A DNA stretch of 6,159 nt. Source: an uncultured bacterium. Lineage in GTDB: Bacteria > Pseudomonadota > Gammaproteobacteria > Burkholderiales > Burkholderiaceae_F. Below are positions 1 to 4,887 of the stretch, piece by piece. Within the stretch, counting starts at the first letter, position 1, and each line of letters begins with the position of its first letter. A program made the position numbers and the translations under genes. Under the pieces are notes generated by a model, which was given only the letters and a program-made list of their open reading frames with translations, made no database searches and had not been told where the DNA came from. The stretch is taken from the NCBI GenBank assembly GCA_905215795.1, contig CAJMRV010000100.1, positions 1-6,159 on the forward strand, given 5' to 3'.

Positions 1-939
1 GAAGTCCGAGGTGGTGCGCCCGCAGCCCGGGCAGCTCGTCACCATGGGGGTGAAGCTCCTCAGGCCGAGGCTCTGGAGGACCTCCTGGGCGACGACGACC
101 TCTTCGGTGCGGGGCGCCCCGGGCGCCGGGGTGAGCGAGACGCGGATCGTGTCGCCGATCCCCTCGTTGAGGAGGATCGAGAGCGCGGCCGTGGAGGCCA
201 CGATGCCCTTGGAGCCGATGCCCGCCTCAGTGAGGCCGAGATGCAGGGCGTAGTCGGCGCGCTTGTCGAGGGCGCGGTACACGGCGATCAGGCTCTGGAC
301 GTCGGAAACCTTCGCGGAGAGGACGATGCGGTTGGCGGGCAGACCGAGCGAGACAGCGGCGTCGGCGCTTTCGACGGCGCTCGCGACGAGCGCCTCTCGC
401 ATCACCTCGGCGGGCGTGAGCGGGTTGCCGCGGCGGTTGTTCTCGTCCATGAGGCGCGCGAGGAGCGCCTGGTCGAGCGAGCCGCCGTTGACGCCGATGC
501 GCACGGCCTTCTCTTCGCGGCAGGCCGCCTCGATCATCGTGGCGAAGTTCACCGAGGCCTTGTCGCCCTTGCCGACGTTGCCCGGATTGATGCGGTACTT
601 GGAGAGCGCGCGTGCACAGGCCGGCTCGTCGACGAGCAGCTTGTGGCCGTTGTAGTGGAAGTCGCCCACGAGCGGGACGAAGCATCCGGCCTCGTCGAGG
701 GCCTCGCGGATGCGCGGGATCGCACGGGCGGCCTCGGGGGTGTTGACGGTGAGGCGCACGAGTTCGCTGCCGGCCCTGGCCAGCGCGAGGACCTGCGCGA
801 CCGAACCCTCCACGTCGGTGGTGGCGGTGTTGGTCATCGACTGGACGACCACGGGGGCGCCCCCGCCGATCCTGACGGTCTTGGGACCCCAGGTCACTTC
901 GACCTGGCGGCGACGGCGATAAAACTTGATTTCACTCAC
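1..939 (-). CDS. ispG: 4-hydroxy-3-methylbut-2-en-1-yl diphosphate synthase IspG (3' end outside window)
   Basis: This is a cytoplasmic [4Fe-4S] enzyme of the MEP isoprenoid pathway. It reductively converts methylerythritol cyclodiphosphate to HMBPP. The frame is open from a GTG at 937-939 to the left edge, giving 313 residues. Family blocks in order are QSMTNT near residue 35, GDFHYNGH, INPGNVGKGDKAS, RIGVNGGSLD, HLGLTEAGIGSKGIVAS, and SLTPAPGAPRTEEV. CPGCGRTTSDF closes the visible part, with the first two cluster cysteines at residues 303 and 306. The third cysteine and the cluster glutamate must lie beyond base 1. In E. coli the CxxC pair is near residue 270, so this protein carries about 33 extra residues before it, as in the roughly 420-residue betaproteobacterial form. 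The GTG start is supported by GGAGA nine bases upstream and by alignment of the first residues with the family. It lies downstream of rodZ in the same orientation, separated from it by a terminator-like hairpin. Confidence 0.96.
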   Translation of the reverse strand, partial: MSEIKFYRRRRQVEVTWGPKTVRIGGGAPVVVQSMTNTATTDVEGSVAQVLALARAGSELVRLTVNTPEAARAIPRIREALDEAGCFVPLVGDFHYNGHKLLVDEPACARALSKYRINPGNVGKGDKASVNFATMIEAACREEKAVRIGVNGGSLDQALLARLMDENNRRGNPLTPAEVMREALVASAVESADAAVSLGLPANRIVLSAKVSDVQSLIAVYRALDKRADYALHLGLTEAGIGSKGIVASTAALSILLNEGIGDTIRVSLTPAPGAPRTEEVVVAQEVLQSLGLRSFTPMVTSCPGCGRTTSDF

Positions 940-948
940 GGGAAAGTG

Positions 949-953
949 TCTCC
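949..953 (-). promoter_or_regulatory. Ribosome binding site of ispG
   Basis: On the minus strand GGAGA stands nine bases before the GTG at 937-939. It decides the GTG start, because no ATG occurs nearby in frame. It begins only about ten bases after the T-run of the hairpin in the ispG leader, so RNA folding or termination there could directly affect ispG translation. Confidence 0.65.
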
Positions 954-963
954 GCAGACTAGG

Positions 964-1003
964 AAAAATCGGGGGAAGCGCCGCGGCGGCGCCCTCCCCC
1001 GAT
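964..1003 (-). terminator. Terminator-like hairpin between rodZ and ispG
   Basis: Bases 968-976 pair with 995-1003 (nine pairs, mostly G-C). After a small internal mismatch, 978-982 pair with 988-992 around a five-base loop. Read on the minus strand, the hairpin is followed directly by five T (964-968). That is the form of an intrinsic terminator acting after rodZ. It sits in the 91-base rodZ-ispG gap, 25 bases upstream of the ispG start. It may therefore end the ndk-rlmN-rodZ transcript, attenuate read-through into ispG, or both. No T-run follows it on the plus strand. Confidence 0.6.
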
Positions 1004-1030
1004 CGTGTTCAACTGGTTGCCGGGTCCGCC

Positions 1031-2026
1031 TCAGAGCGTGAAGCGGGCCGTGCCGGCGCTCGAGCGGGCCTTCAGGTTGAAGGGCTTTCCGTCGGCCTCG
1101 AGCACGATGGCGTCGACGTCGCCGACGACCATGCGGGAGCCCTTGGGAGCGTCGACCGAGACGTCCTCGCCGGCCTTCATGAGGCGGGTGAAGACGACCT
1201 TGCCGTTCGGAGCCTTGACCTGGACCCAGCAGTCGGCGCGGGTCTTCATCTTCAGGACGACGACGTCGGCGCGCTTGGCGGCGGGTTTCTCAACGGCCTT
1301 TTCAACGGGCTTTTCGAGAGCGGCGGGTTCGACGGGTTTCGTTTCGGGTTCAACGGCGGGAACGGCGGGCGCTTCGGCGGCCGACTCCTCCGTTTGGGCG
1401 GCCTCCGCCTTCACGTCGGCGGCGGTGGCTTCAGCGGGCTTCACGGCTTCCGTGGCAGGCGCGGTTTCGGAAGCGGGGGCGGCCTCCTTCTTCTCCTCCC
1501 CGTCCTTCATGGCCGGGGGCTGCGCCAGGTCGACCTTCTGTTCGTCGGCGTGGTTGCCGGCGAGGGTCTGTTCGACCTGCTGGAAGCGTTCGGTGAAGAA
1601 GTCCTGGTAGACGTACCAGACGCCCGCGCCGATGACGACGATCACGAGGAGCGCGAGGATCCACTTGAGGCCGCGCTGCCCGGAGGCGTCCCTGAGGACG
1701 AGCTCGCAGTCGGGATCGCGTTCGGGGATGGTGTGCTCGAGGGTCTCCTCGGCGCAGAACCTCGCCTTGTAGTCGGCGAGGATGGGTTCGGGGTCGATGC
1801 GCAGGACGTTGGCCACGCCGCGCAGGAAAGCGCGCACGTAGACCGGCTCGGGGAGCTGGTCGACGTTTTCGGACTCGATCGCCCGGAGCTGGGAGAGGGA
1901 GAGGCGCGAACGGGTCGCCATGTCTCCGAGGGAGATGCCCTGTTCTTCACGGGCCGCCTGAATGATGGCGCCGAAGCCGGCGGCCGGCCTCCCGTTCTCT
2001 TGTTCGAGCGTTTCAGTTTCGTCCAT
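1031..2026 (-). CDS. rodZ: Cytoskeletal and cell-shape protein RodZ
   Basis: RodZ is a bitopic inner-membrane protein that links the MreB cytoskeleton to the cell-wall elongation machinery and maintains rod shape. The 331 residues show the full architecture. A Cro/C1-type helix-turn-helix domain covers about residues 18-85, including GISLGDMATRSRLSLSQLRAIE and the typical PEPVYVRAFLRGVANVL. One membrane segment lies at about 121-140 (KWILALLVIVVIGAGVWYVY). A Pro/Ala/Glu/Lys-rich periplasmic linker spans about 163-252 and contains short EKPVEKAVEKP repeats. A C-terminal beta domain (DUF4115/RodZ C-terminal) covers 253-331, with DCWVQVKAPNGKVVF. The ATG start has GGAGAGG (2032-2038) five bases upstream. 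Position between rlmN and ispG is the conserved one. The HTH resembles a DNA-binding domain, but in this family it mainly binds MreB. Confidence 0.94.
   Translation of the reverse strand: MDETETLEQENGRPAAGFGAIIQAAREEQGISLGDMATRSRLSLSQLRAIESENVDQLPEPVYVRAFLRGVANVLRIDPEPILADYKARFCAEETLEHTIPERDPDCELVLRDASGQRGLKWILALLVIVVIGAGVWYVYQDFFTERFQQVEQTLAGNHADEQKVDLAQPPAMKDGEEKKEAAPASETAPATEAVKPAEATAADVKAEAAQTEESAAEAPAVPAVEPETKPVEPAALEKPVEKAVEKPAAKRADVVVLKMKTRADCWVQVKAPNGKVVFTRLMKAGEDVSVDAPKGSRMVVGDVDAIVLEADGKPFNLKARSSAGTARFTL
1283..1318 (-). repeat. Low-complexity EKP/VEKA repeat in the RodZ linker
   Basis: Within the periplasmic linker of RodZ, about residues 238-249, the peptide repeats short Glu-Lys-Pro and Val-Glu-Lys units. 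On the plus strand this shows as repeated 'ttttcaacgg'-like blocks. Such linkers vary in length between relatives by slippage or unequal exchange. No separate function is implied. Confidence 0.5.
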
Positions 2027-2074
2027 ATGTGCCTCTCCGTACTTGGTTGTTCTTCAGATGCCGGTTGATTCCCC

Positions 2075-2093
2075 CGTTCCCGTCACGGGAACG
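2075..2093. repeat. Perfect 8-bp inverted repeat between rlmN and rodZ
   Basis: CGTTCCCG at 2075-2082 and CGGGAACG at 2086-2093 form a perfect eight-pair hairpin with a three-base loop. It begins two bases after the rlmN stop codon. Neither strand carries a T-run after it, so it is not a standard intrinsic terminator. In the transcript it could protect the 3' end of the ndk-rlmN segment or mark a processing site before rodZ. It occupies the 68-base rlmN-rodZ gap, where I see no convincing separate promoter. Confidence 0.5.
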
Positions 2094-2094
2094 C

Positions 2095-3297
2095 TCAGTC
2101 CTCGTCGCCCGTGCAGCGGGGCTTGATCCTGACGAGTCCCTTCCTGAGGAGGTCGGCGGCCTCCTCCTTCTGCCTGGCCAGGCGTTCGGCACGGCGGGTG
2201 CGGTCACGGACCTCGCCGGCGAGCTGTCCGCAGGCGGCGTCGATGTCGTCGCCGCGGGTCTTGCGGATCGTCGTGACATAGCCGCGTTCGTTGAGGCGCC
2301 GGCAGAAGGCGACCACGCGGTCGCGCTCGGGCTTCCTCAGGTCGGACTGCTCGAAGGGGTTGAAGGGGATGAGGTTGAATTTGCAGGGCACGCCCTCGCG
2401 CGAAACGAGGTCGGCGAGCTCGTCGGCTTGATCGAGGCCGTCGTTGATGCCGCCGAGCATCACGTACTCGAACGTGATGAAGTCGCGGGGCGCCACCTTG
2501 AGGTATCGGCGGCAGGCGGCCATCAGGTCGGACAGGTCATGCTTGCGGTTGACGGGCATGAGCTTGTCGCGCAGGGCGTTGTTGCCCGCGTGCAGGCTCA
2601 CCGCGAGCGCCACGGGCGCTTCAAGGGCGAGCTTGTCGATCTGGTTGGTCAGGCCGGAGGTGGACACGGTGACGCGCCGCCTCGAGAGGCCGTAGCCGTT
2701 GTCGTCGAGGAAAATCTTGAGGGCGGGGATGACGTTGTCGAGGTTCTGCAGGGGCTCGCCCATGCCCATGAGAACGACGTTGGAGATCACGCGGTCGTTG
2801 GGATCGGTGATTCCGCGGGCTTTTCGAAGCTGGTGCTCGGCCCACCAGAGCTGACCCACGATTTCGGAGGTCTTCAGGTTGCGGTTGAACCCCTGCTTGC
2901 CGGTCGAGCAGAACAGGCAGCCCATCGCGCAGCCGGCCTGGGTGGAGATGCACAGGGTTCCCCTGTCGTCCTCGGGAATGAAGACGGCCTCCACCGCATT
3001 GCCGTTTTGAACGTCAAAGAGCCACTTGCGCGTGCCGTCCTCCGACTCCTTCTCGAGAAGGGGTTCGGGCGGGCGGATCTCGGCCATCCCCGCGAGCTTG
3101 GCGCGGAAGGCCTTGGCGAGGTTGGTCATCTTGTCGAAGTCGTCCTCGACATGACGGTGGATCCAGCGGCAGAGCTGCGTGGCGCGGAAGGGCTTCTCCC
3201 CGATGGAGGCGCACCACGCCGTGAGGGCGTCGTGGTCCATGTCGAGGAGGTTCACTTTTGCGCTCGTCTGAGCGGCTTCCTTGACGTTCTCAATCAC
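2095..3297 (-). CDS. rlmN: Dual-specificity RNA methyltransferase RlmN
   Basis: This cytoplasmic radical-SAM enzyme methylates C2 of adenosine 2503 in 23S rRNA and adenosine 37 in some tRNAs. The 400 residues are close to the usual length (E. coli 384). The [4Fe-4S] motif CAMGCLFC gives Cys123, Cys127 and Cys130. Cys116 (GTLCISTQAGC) and Cys356 (TRGDDIDAACGQLAGEV) match the two catalytic cysteines of E. coli RlmN, Cys118 and Cys355. Further family blocks are VLMGMGEPLQNLDNV, RRVTVSTSGL, LAVSLHAGN, MPVNRKHDL, FEYVMLGGIND and KFNLIPFNPF. The start is a GTG at 3295-3297, chosen because GAGGA lies seven bases upstream and the frame begins just after ndk. The gene follows ndk by only 18 bases, implying one transcript. 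The last 35 or so residues form a charged tail (ERLARQKEEAADLLRKG). Confidence 0.97.
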   Translation of the reverse strand: MIENVKEAAQTSAKVNLLDMDHDALTAWCASIGEKPFRATQLCRWIHRHVEDDFDKMTNLAKAFRAKLAGMAEIRPPEPLLEKESEDGTRKWLFDVQNGNAVEAVFIPEDDRGTLCISTQAGCAMGCLFCSTGKQGFNRNLKTSEIVGQLWWAEHQLRKARGITDPNDRVISNVVLMGMGEPLQNLDNVIPALKIFLDDNGYGLSRRRVTVSTSGLTNQIDKLALEAPVALAVSLHAGNNALRDKLMPVNRKHDLSDLMAACRRYLKVAPRDFITFEYVMLGGINDGLDQADELADLVSREGVPCKFNLIPFNPFEQSDLRKPERDRVVAFCRRLNERGYVTTIRKTRGDDIDAACGQLAGEVRDRTRRAERLARQKEEAADLLRKGLVRIKPRCTGDED

Positions 3298-3304
3298 TCG
3301 TTCG

Positions 3305-3309
3305 TCCTC
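3305..3309 (-). promoter_or_regulatory. Ribosome binding site of rlmN
   Basis: GAGGA on the minus strand sits seven bases before the GTG at 3295-3297, inside the 18-base ndk-rlmN gap. It supports the GTG start over the later in-frame ATG at codon 20. Confidence 0.65.
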
Positions 3310-3315
3310 GTCGGA

Positions 3316-3741
3316 TTAACGGGAGTGGACGGCGAGGGTCGGGAAGAAGTAGGCGACTTCGACCGCGGCCGTTTCAGGAGCGTCGGAACCATGGACGGCG
3401 TTGGCGTCGATGCTTTCAGCGAAGTCGGCGCGGATCGTGCCGGGGGCGGCCTTCTTCGGGTCGGTGGCGCCCATGAGCTCGCGGTTCTTGAGGATGGCGC
3501 CTTCGCCTTCGAGGACCTGGATCATGACGGGACCGGAGGTCATGAACTTGACGAGGTCGGCGAAGAAGGGGCGTTCCTTGTGAACGGCGTAGAAGCCTTC
3601 GGCTTCGGCCTTGGACAGCTGACGCATCTGGGCGGCGACGATCTTCAGACCCGCCTTTTCGAAACGGGAGTAGATTTCACCGATGACGTTCTTGGCCACG
3701 GCATCAGGCTTGATGATGGAAAGGGTGCGTTCGATAGCCAT
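3316..3741 (-). CDS. ndk: Nucleoside-diphosphate kinase Ndk
   Basis: Ndk transfers the gamma phosphate of ATP to nucleoside diphosphates through a phosphohistidine and so balances NTP and dNTP pools in the cytoplasm. The 141 residues match the usual bacterial length (E. coli 143). It starts MAIERTLSIIKPDAV. Active-site residues visible are Lys11, Tyr51, Phe59, Arg87 (KNREL), Thr93 (GATDP), Arg104 (GTIR), Asn114 and the catalytic His117 in NAVHGSD. The ATG at 3739-3741 is preceded by GAGAG with five-base spacing. The frame stays open far upstream, through the leader and the gene on the other strand, but the family always begins at this point. It is the first gene of the minus-strand cluster and is followed 18 bases later by rlmN. 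A candidate promoter lies about 130 bases upstream. Confidence 0.98.
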   Translation of the reverse strand: MAIERTLSIIKPDAVAKNVIGEIYSRFEKAGLKIVAAQMRQLSKAEAEGFYAVHKERPFFADLVKFMTSGPVMIQVLEGEGAILKNRELMGATDPKKAAPGTIRADFAESIDANAVHGSDAPETAAVEVAYFFPTLAVHSR

Positions 3742-3834
3742 TTGGACTCTCTTGAATAAAAACTGATGAATGGAAGCCCGCTGCGCCGTCGTGGGCGCGG
3801 CGGTCTGGGCGGTCGGGGGCGCATCTCGGCGCCG

Positions 3835-3857
3835 GGCGTCCACCACAAGGGGACGCC
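3835..3857. repeat. Seven-bp inverted repeat in the ndk leader
   Basis: GGCGTCC (3835-3841) and GGACGCC (3851-3857) pair around a nine-base loop. If transcription starts at the candidate promoter near 3870, the hairpin forms near the 5' end of the ndk-rlmN transcript. There it could stabilise the RNA. It has no following T-run on the minus strand. Confidence 0.4.
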
Positions 3858-3875
3858 TGCCCGCCCGAACATGGA

Positions 3876-3904
3876 ATTTTAACATGACGGCGCGGGACGA
3901 ATAA
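3876..3904 (-). promoter_or_regulatory. Candidate ndk promoter (extended -10)
   Basis: On the minus strand a TAAAAT box (3876-3881) is preceded by TGT, giving an extended -10 element in an otherwise GC-rich region. At 17-bp spacing the -35 position holds TTATTC (3899-3904), a poor match, as is common with extended -10 promoters. The predicted start near 3869 gives a leader of about 128 bases before ndk. Confidence 0.45.
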
Positions 3905-3907
3905 TGG

Positions 3908-3923
3908 AAACCCCTCGGAGTTT
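3908..3923. promoter_or_regulatory. 16-bp near-perfect palindrome, possible operator
   Basis: The dyad AAACnCC-TC-GGnGTTT is symmetric in all but one pair of positions. It lies between the two divergent candidate promoters, four bases upstream of the ndk -35 position. Size and symmetry suit a dimeric transcription factor site. No regulator gene is in the window and I do not recognise the motif. Confidence 0.3.
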
Positions 3924-3941
3924 CATGCGCCCGCCCCGCTT

Positions 3942-3971
3942 TTCTCAATGCGCGGCGATTTGTGGGACAAT
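3942..3971 (+). promoter_or_regulatory. Weak candidate promoter for the plus-strand unknown gene
   Basis: TTCTCA (3942-3947) and GACAAT (3966-3971) each match four of six consensus bases at 18-bp spacing. TG precedes the -10 box in the extended position. A start near 3978 would give a leader of about 125 bases before the GTG at 4102. This is the best candidate on this strand, but it is weak. Confidence 0.3.
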
Positions 3972-4088
3972 CTTGTGACGTCCGGAGCCCCCGGGAACGC
4001 CTCAACGGCGCCACCGAAGGACCACGCGAGACCCTCCGCGCAGGCGCTCCGGCATGAAACGAAACGATACGAATACTCAGAATCAGAA

Positions 4089-4095
4089 AAAGGAG
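4089..4095 (+). promoter_or_regulatory. Ribosome binding site that sets the start of the unknown gene
   Basis: AAAGGAG six bases before the GTG at 4102-4104 is a near-ideal Shine-Dalgarno sequence. The earlier in-frame ATG at 4054 has only a poor purine run before it, and the 16 codons after it read as low-complexity polar residues (KRNDTNTQNQKKES). The GTG is therefore preferred. Confidence 0.75.
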
Positions 4096-4101
4096 TCTTC
4101 C

Positions 4102-4689
4102 GTGGCGAAACAACGCATCGACAAAATCTTCGCCGAAAACCTCGGCATCGCCCTCGGGGGCTGCGTGCGCGACCAGAGCGTGACGCTTCTCAACAAGGAC
4201 GTCCCCAAGCTCGTGGGCGCGCCCTTCTGCCCGATACCCCTGATCGGCGGCGCCGCCAAGCGCGAGTTCCGCCTCGTCTGGGCGGGCGCCCTCCAGGGGA
4301 TGGCCCTCTGGGCCGTGCGCGACCGGCTCGAGGAGTTCAACGACGAGAAGCTCTGCCGCAAGGTCGTCTTCAACATGCAGGACTATGCCGACGAAGCCCT
4401 CGGAAAAACCCTCCTCAGGAAGGTCGACGCCGACGTGATCGAACGCTACAACCGCGTCAGGAACGACTTCATGCGCCTTGGACGCGACAGGAAGACCTCC
4501 AAGGAGACGTTCGGCCGCGCCCTCTTCCGTGAATTCAACGCCCGGGGCGAGCTCGAGGGCGACAAGGCGATGAAGCTCGCCATCCAGATCGGCCTCGCGC
4601 TCAACCTCTTCGACAAGATCGTCGACGTGATGGTCAAGAGCCCGGGCTCCTACACGCGCTCGACCGTCAAACAGAAGGACGCCGCCTGA
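4102..4689 (+). CDS. Conserved-looking protein of unknown function, 195 residues
   Basis: I do not recognise this protein. From the GTG start it begins VAKQRIDKIFAENLGIALGG. It is basic, rich in Lys/Arg and in helix-forming residues. A more hydrophobic stretch spans about residues 37-72 (KLVGAPFCPIPLIGG, then LVWAGALQGMALWAV), and an amphipathic segment lies near 157-178 (MKLAIQIGLALNLFDKIVDVMV). The middle (80-150) is charged and helical. Three cysteines lie at 21, 43 and 85, not in a metal-binding spacing. There is no signal peptide and no clear membrane helix, so it is probably cytoplasmic or peripherally associated. Codon use is as GC-rich at third positions as in the neighbours, and it has a strong ribosome binding site and its own terminator, so it looks like a real, resident gene. 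It is divergent from ndk and convergent with the flavoprotein. An alternative start is the ATG at 4054 (211 residues). Confidence 0.8.
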   Translation: MAKQRIDKIFAENLGIALGGCVRDQSVTLLNKDVPKLVGAPFCPIPLIGGAAKREFRLVWAGALQGMALWAVRDRLEEFNDEKLCRKVVFNMQDYADEALGKTLLRKVDADVIERYNRVRNDFMRLGRDRKTSKETFGRALFREFNARGELEGDKAMKLAIQIGLALNLFDKIVDVMVKSPGSYTRSTVKQKDAA

Positions 4690-4724
4690 TCCCCAAGGGC
4701 ACGGCTCCCTCGTTGCAGCAGCAG

Positions 4725-4754
4725 AACCCCGCAGCCTCACGGCGCGGGGTTTTT
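4725..4754 (+). terminator. Intrinsic terminator after the unknown gene
   Basis: AACCCCGC (4725-4732) pairs with GCGGGGTT (4744-4751) around an 11-base loop, followed by a run of five T (4750-4754). It lies 35 bases after the stop codon of the plus-strand gene and has the classic form of a Rho-independent terminator. Confidence 0.8.
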
Positions 4755-4775
4755 CCATGGTTGCGGAAATGTAGA

Positions 4776-4821
4776 AGCACCGGCCCCGGCATCCCTTTCA
4801 AAGGACACCGGGGCCGGTGCT
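4776..4821 (-). terminator. Strong hairpin, probable terminator of the flavoprotein gene
   Basis: A perfect 14-pair stem (4776-4789 with 4808-4821, almost all G-C) encloses an 18-base region that can itself pair through TCC/GGA and TT/AA. It begins 66 bases after the flavoprotein stop on the minus strand. The sequence that follows on that strand (TCTACATTTCC) is only partly T-rich, so termination is likely but not certain. It also separates the two convergent transcription units. Confidence 0.5.
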
Positions 4822-4887
4822 CATGGAGAGGATCCGGCGTTGCGGGAGAGCTCCTTGGAACCCGCCACGCAACGTCGTGTCCGGGAA

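Larger units (their letters stand above)
3742..4101. other. Divergent intergenic region between ndk and the plus-strand gene
   Basis: This 360-base stretch separates two divergent genes. It contains a very GC-rich ndk leader (about 3742-3870), a seven-pair hairpin in that leader, a candidate ndk promoter, a 16-bp near-palindrome, and a weaker candidate promoter for the plus-strand gene. The remaining leader of the plus-strand gene (about 3980-4090) shows no clear structure. I see no RNA gene, and no small protein gene with a convincing ribosome binding site. Confidence 0.7.

Noticed and set aside
241..1041. A 266-residue plus-strand open frame at the left end
   Set aside because: It is antisense to ispG, whose family motifs are continuous over the same bases.
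926..2068. A 380-residue plus-strand open frame rich in Gly, Phe and Leu
   Set aside because: It is antisense to rodZ. The Gly/Phe-rich stretch is the complement of RodZ's Pro/Ala/Glu/Lys linker, not a silk-like or antifreeze protein.
2029..3759. A 576-residue plus-strand open frame
   Set aside because: It is antisense to rlmN and ndk, both of which carry full catalytic motifs. The product is a Gly/Val/Asp/Glu-rich string typical of a shadow frame and has no recognisable domain.
3784..3834. Short GC-only inverted repeats in the ndk leader
   Set aside because: With almost only G and C in this stretch, short complementary runs arise by chance. None is as clean as the repeat at 3835-3857.
3948..4532. 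A 194-residue Arg-rich plus-strand frame overlapping the unknown gene
   Set aside because: It overlaps the 4102-4689 frame out of phase, lacks a ribosome binding site, and has the Arg/Pro/Gly bias of a shifted frame in GC-rich DNA.
3316..4758. A 480-residue minus-strand frame that would fuse a long amino-terminal extension to Ndk
   Set aside because: Only the last 141 residues are Ndk, starting at the canonical MAIERT with a ribosome binding site. The upstream part runs through the intergenic region and antisense to the plus-strand gene, as expected for stop-poor GC-rich DNA.
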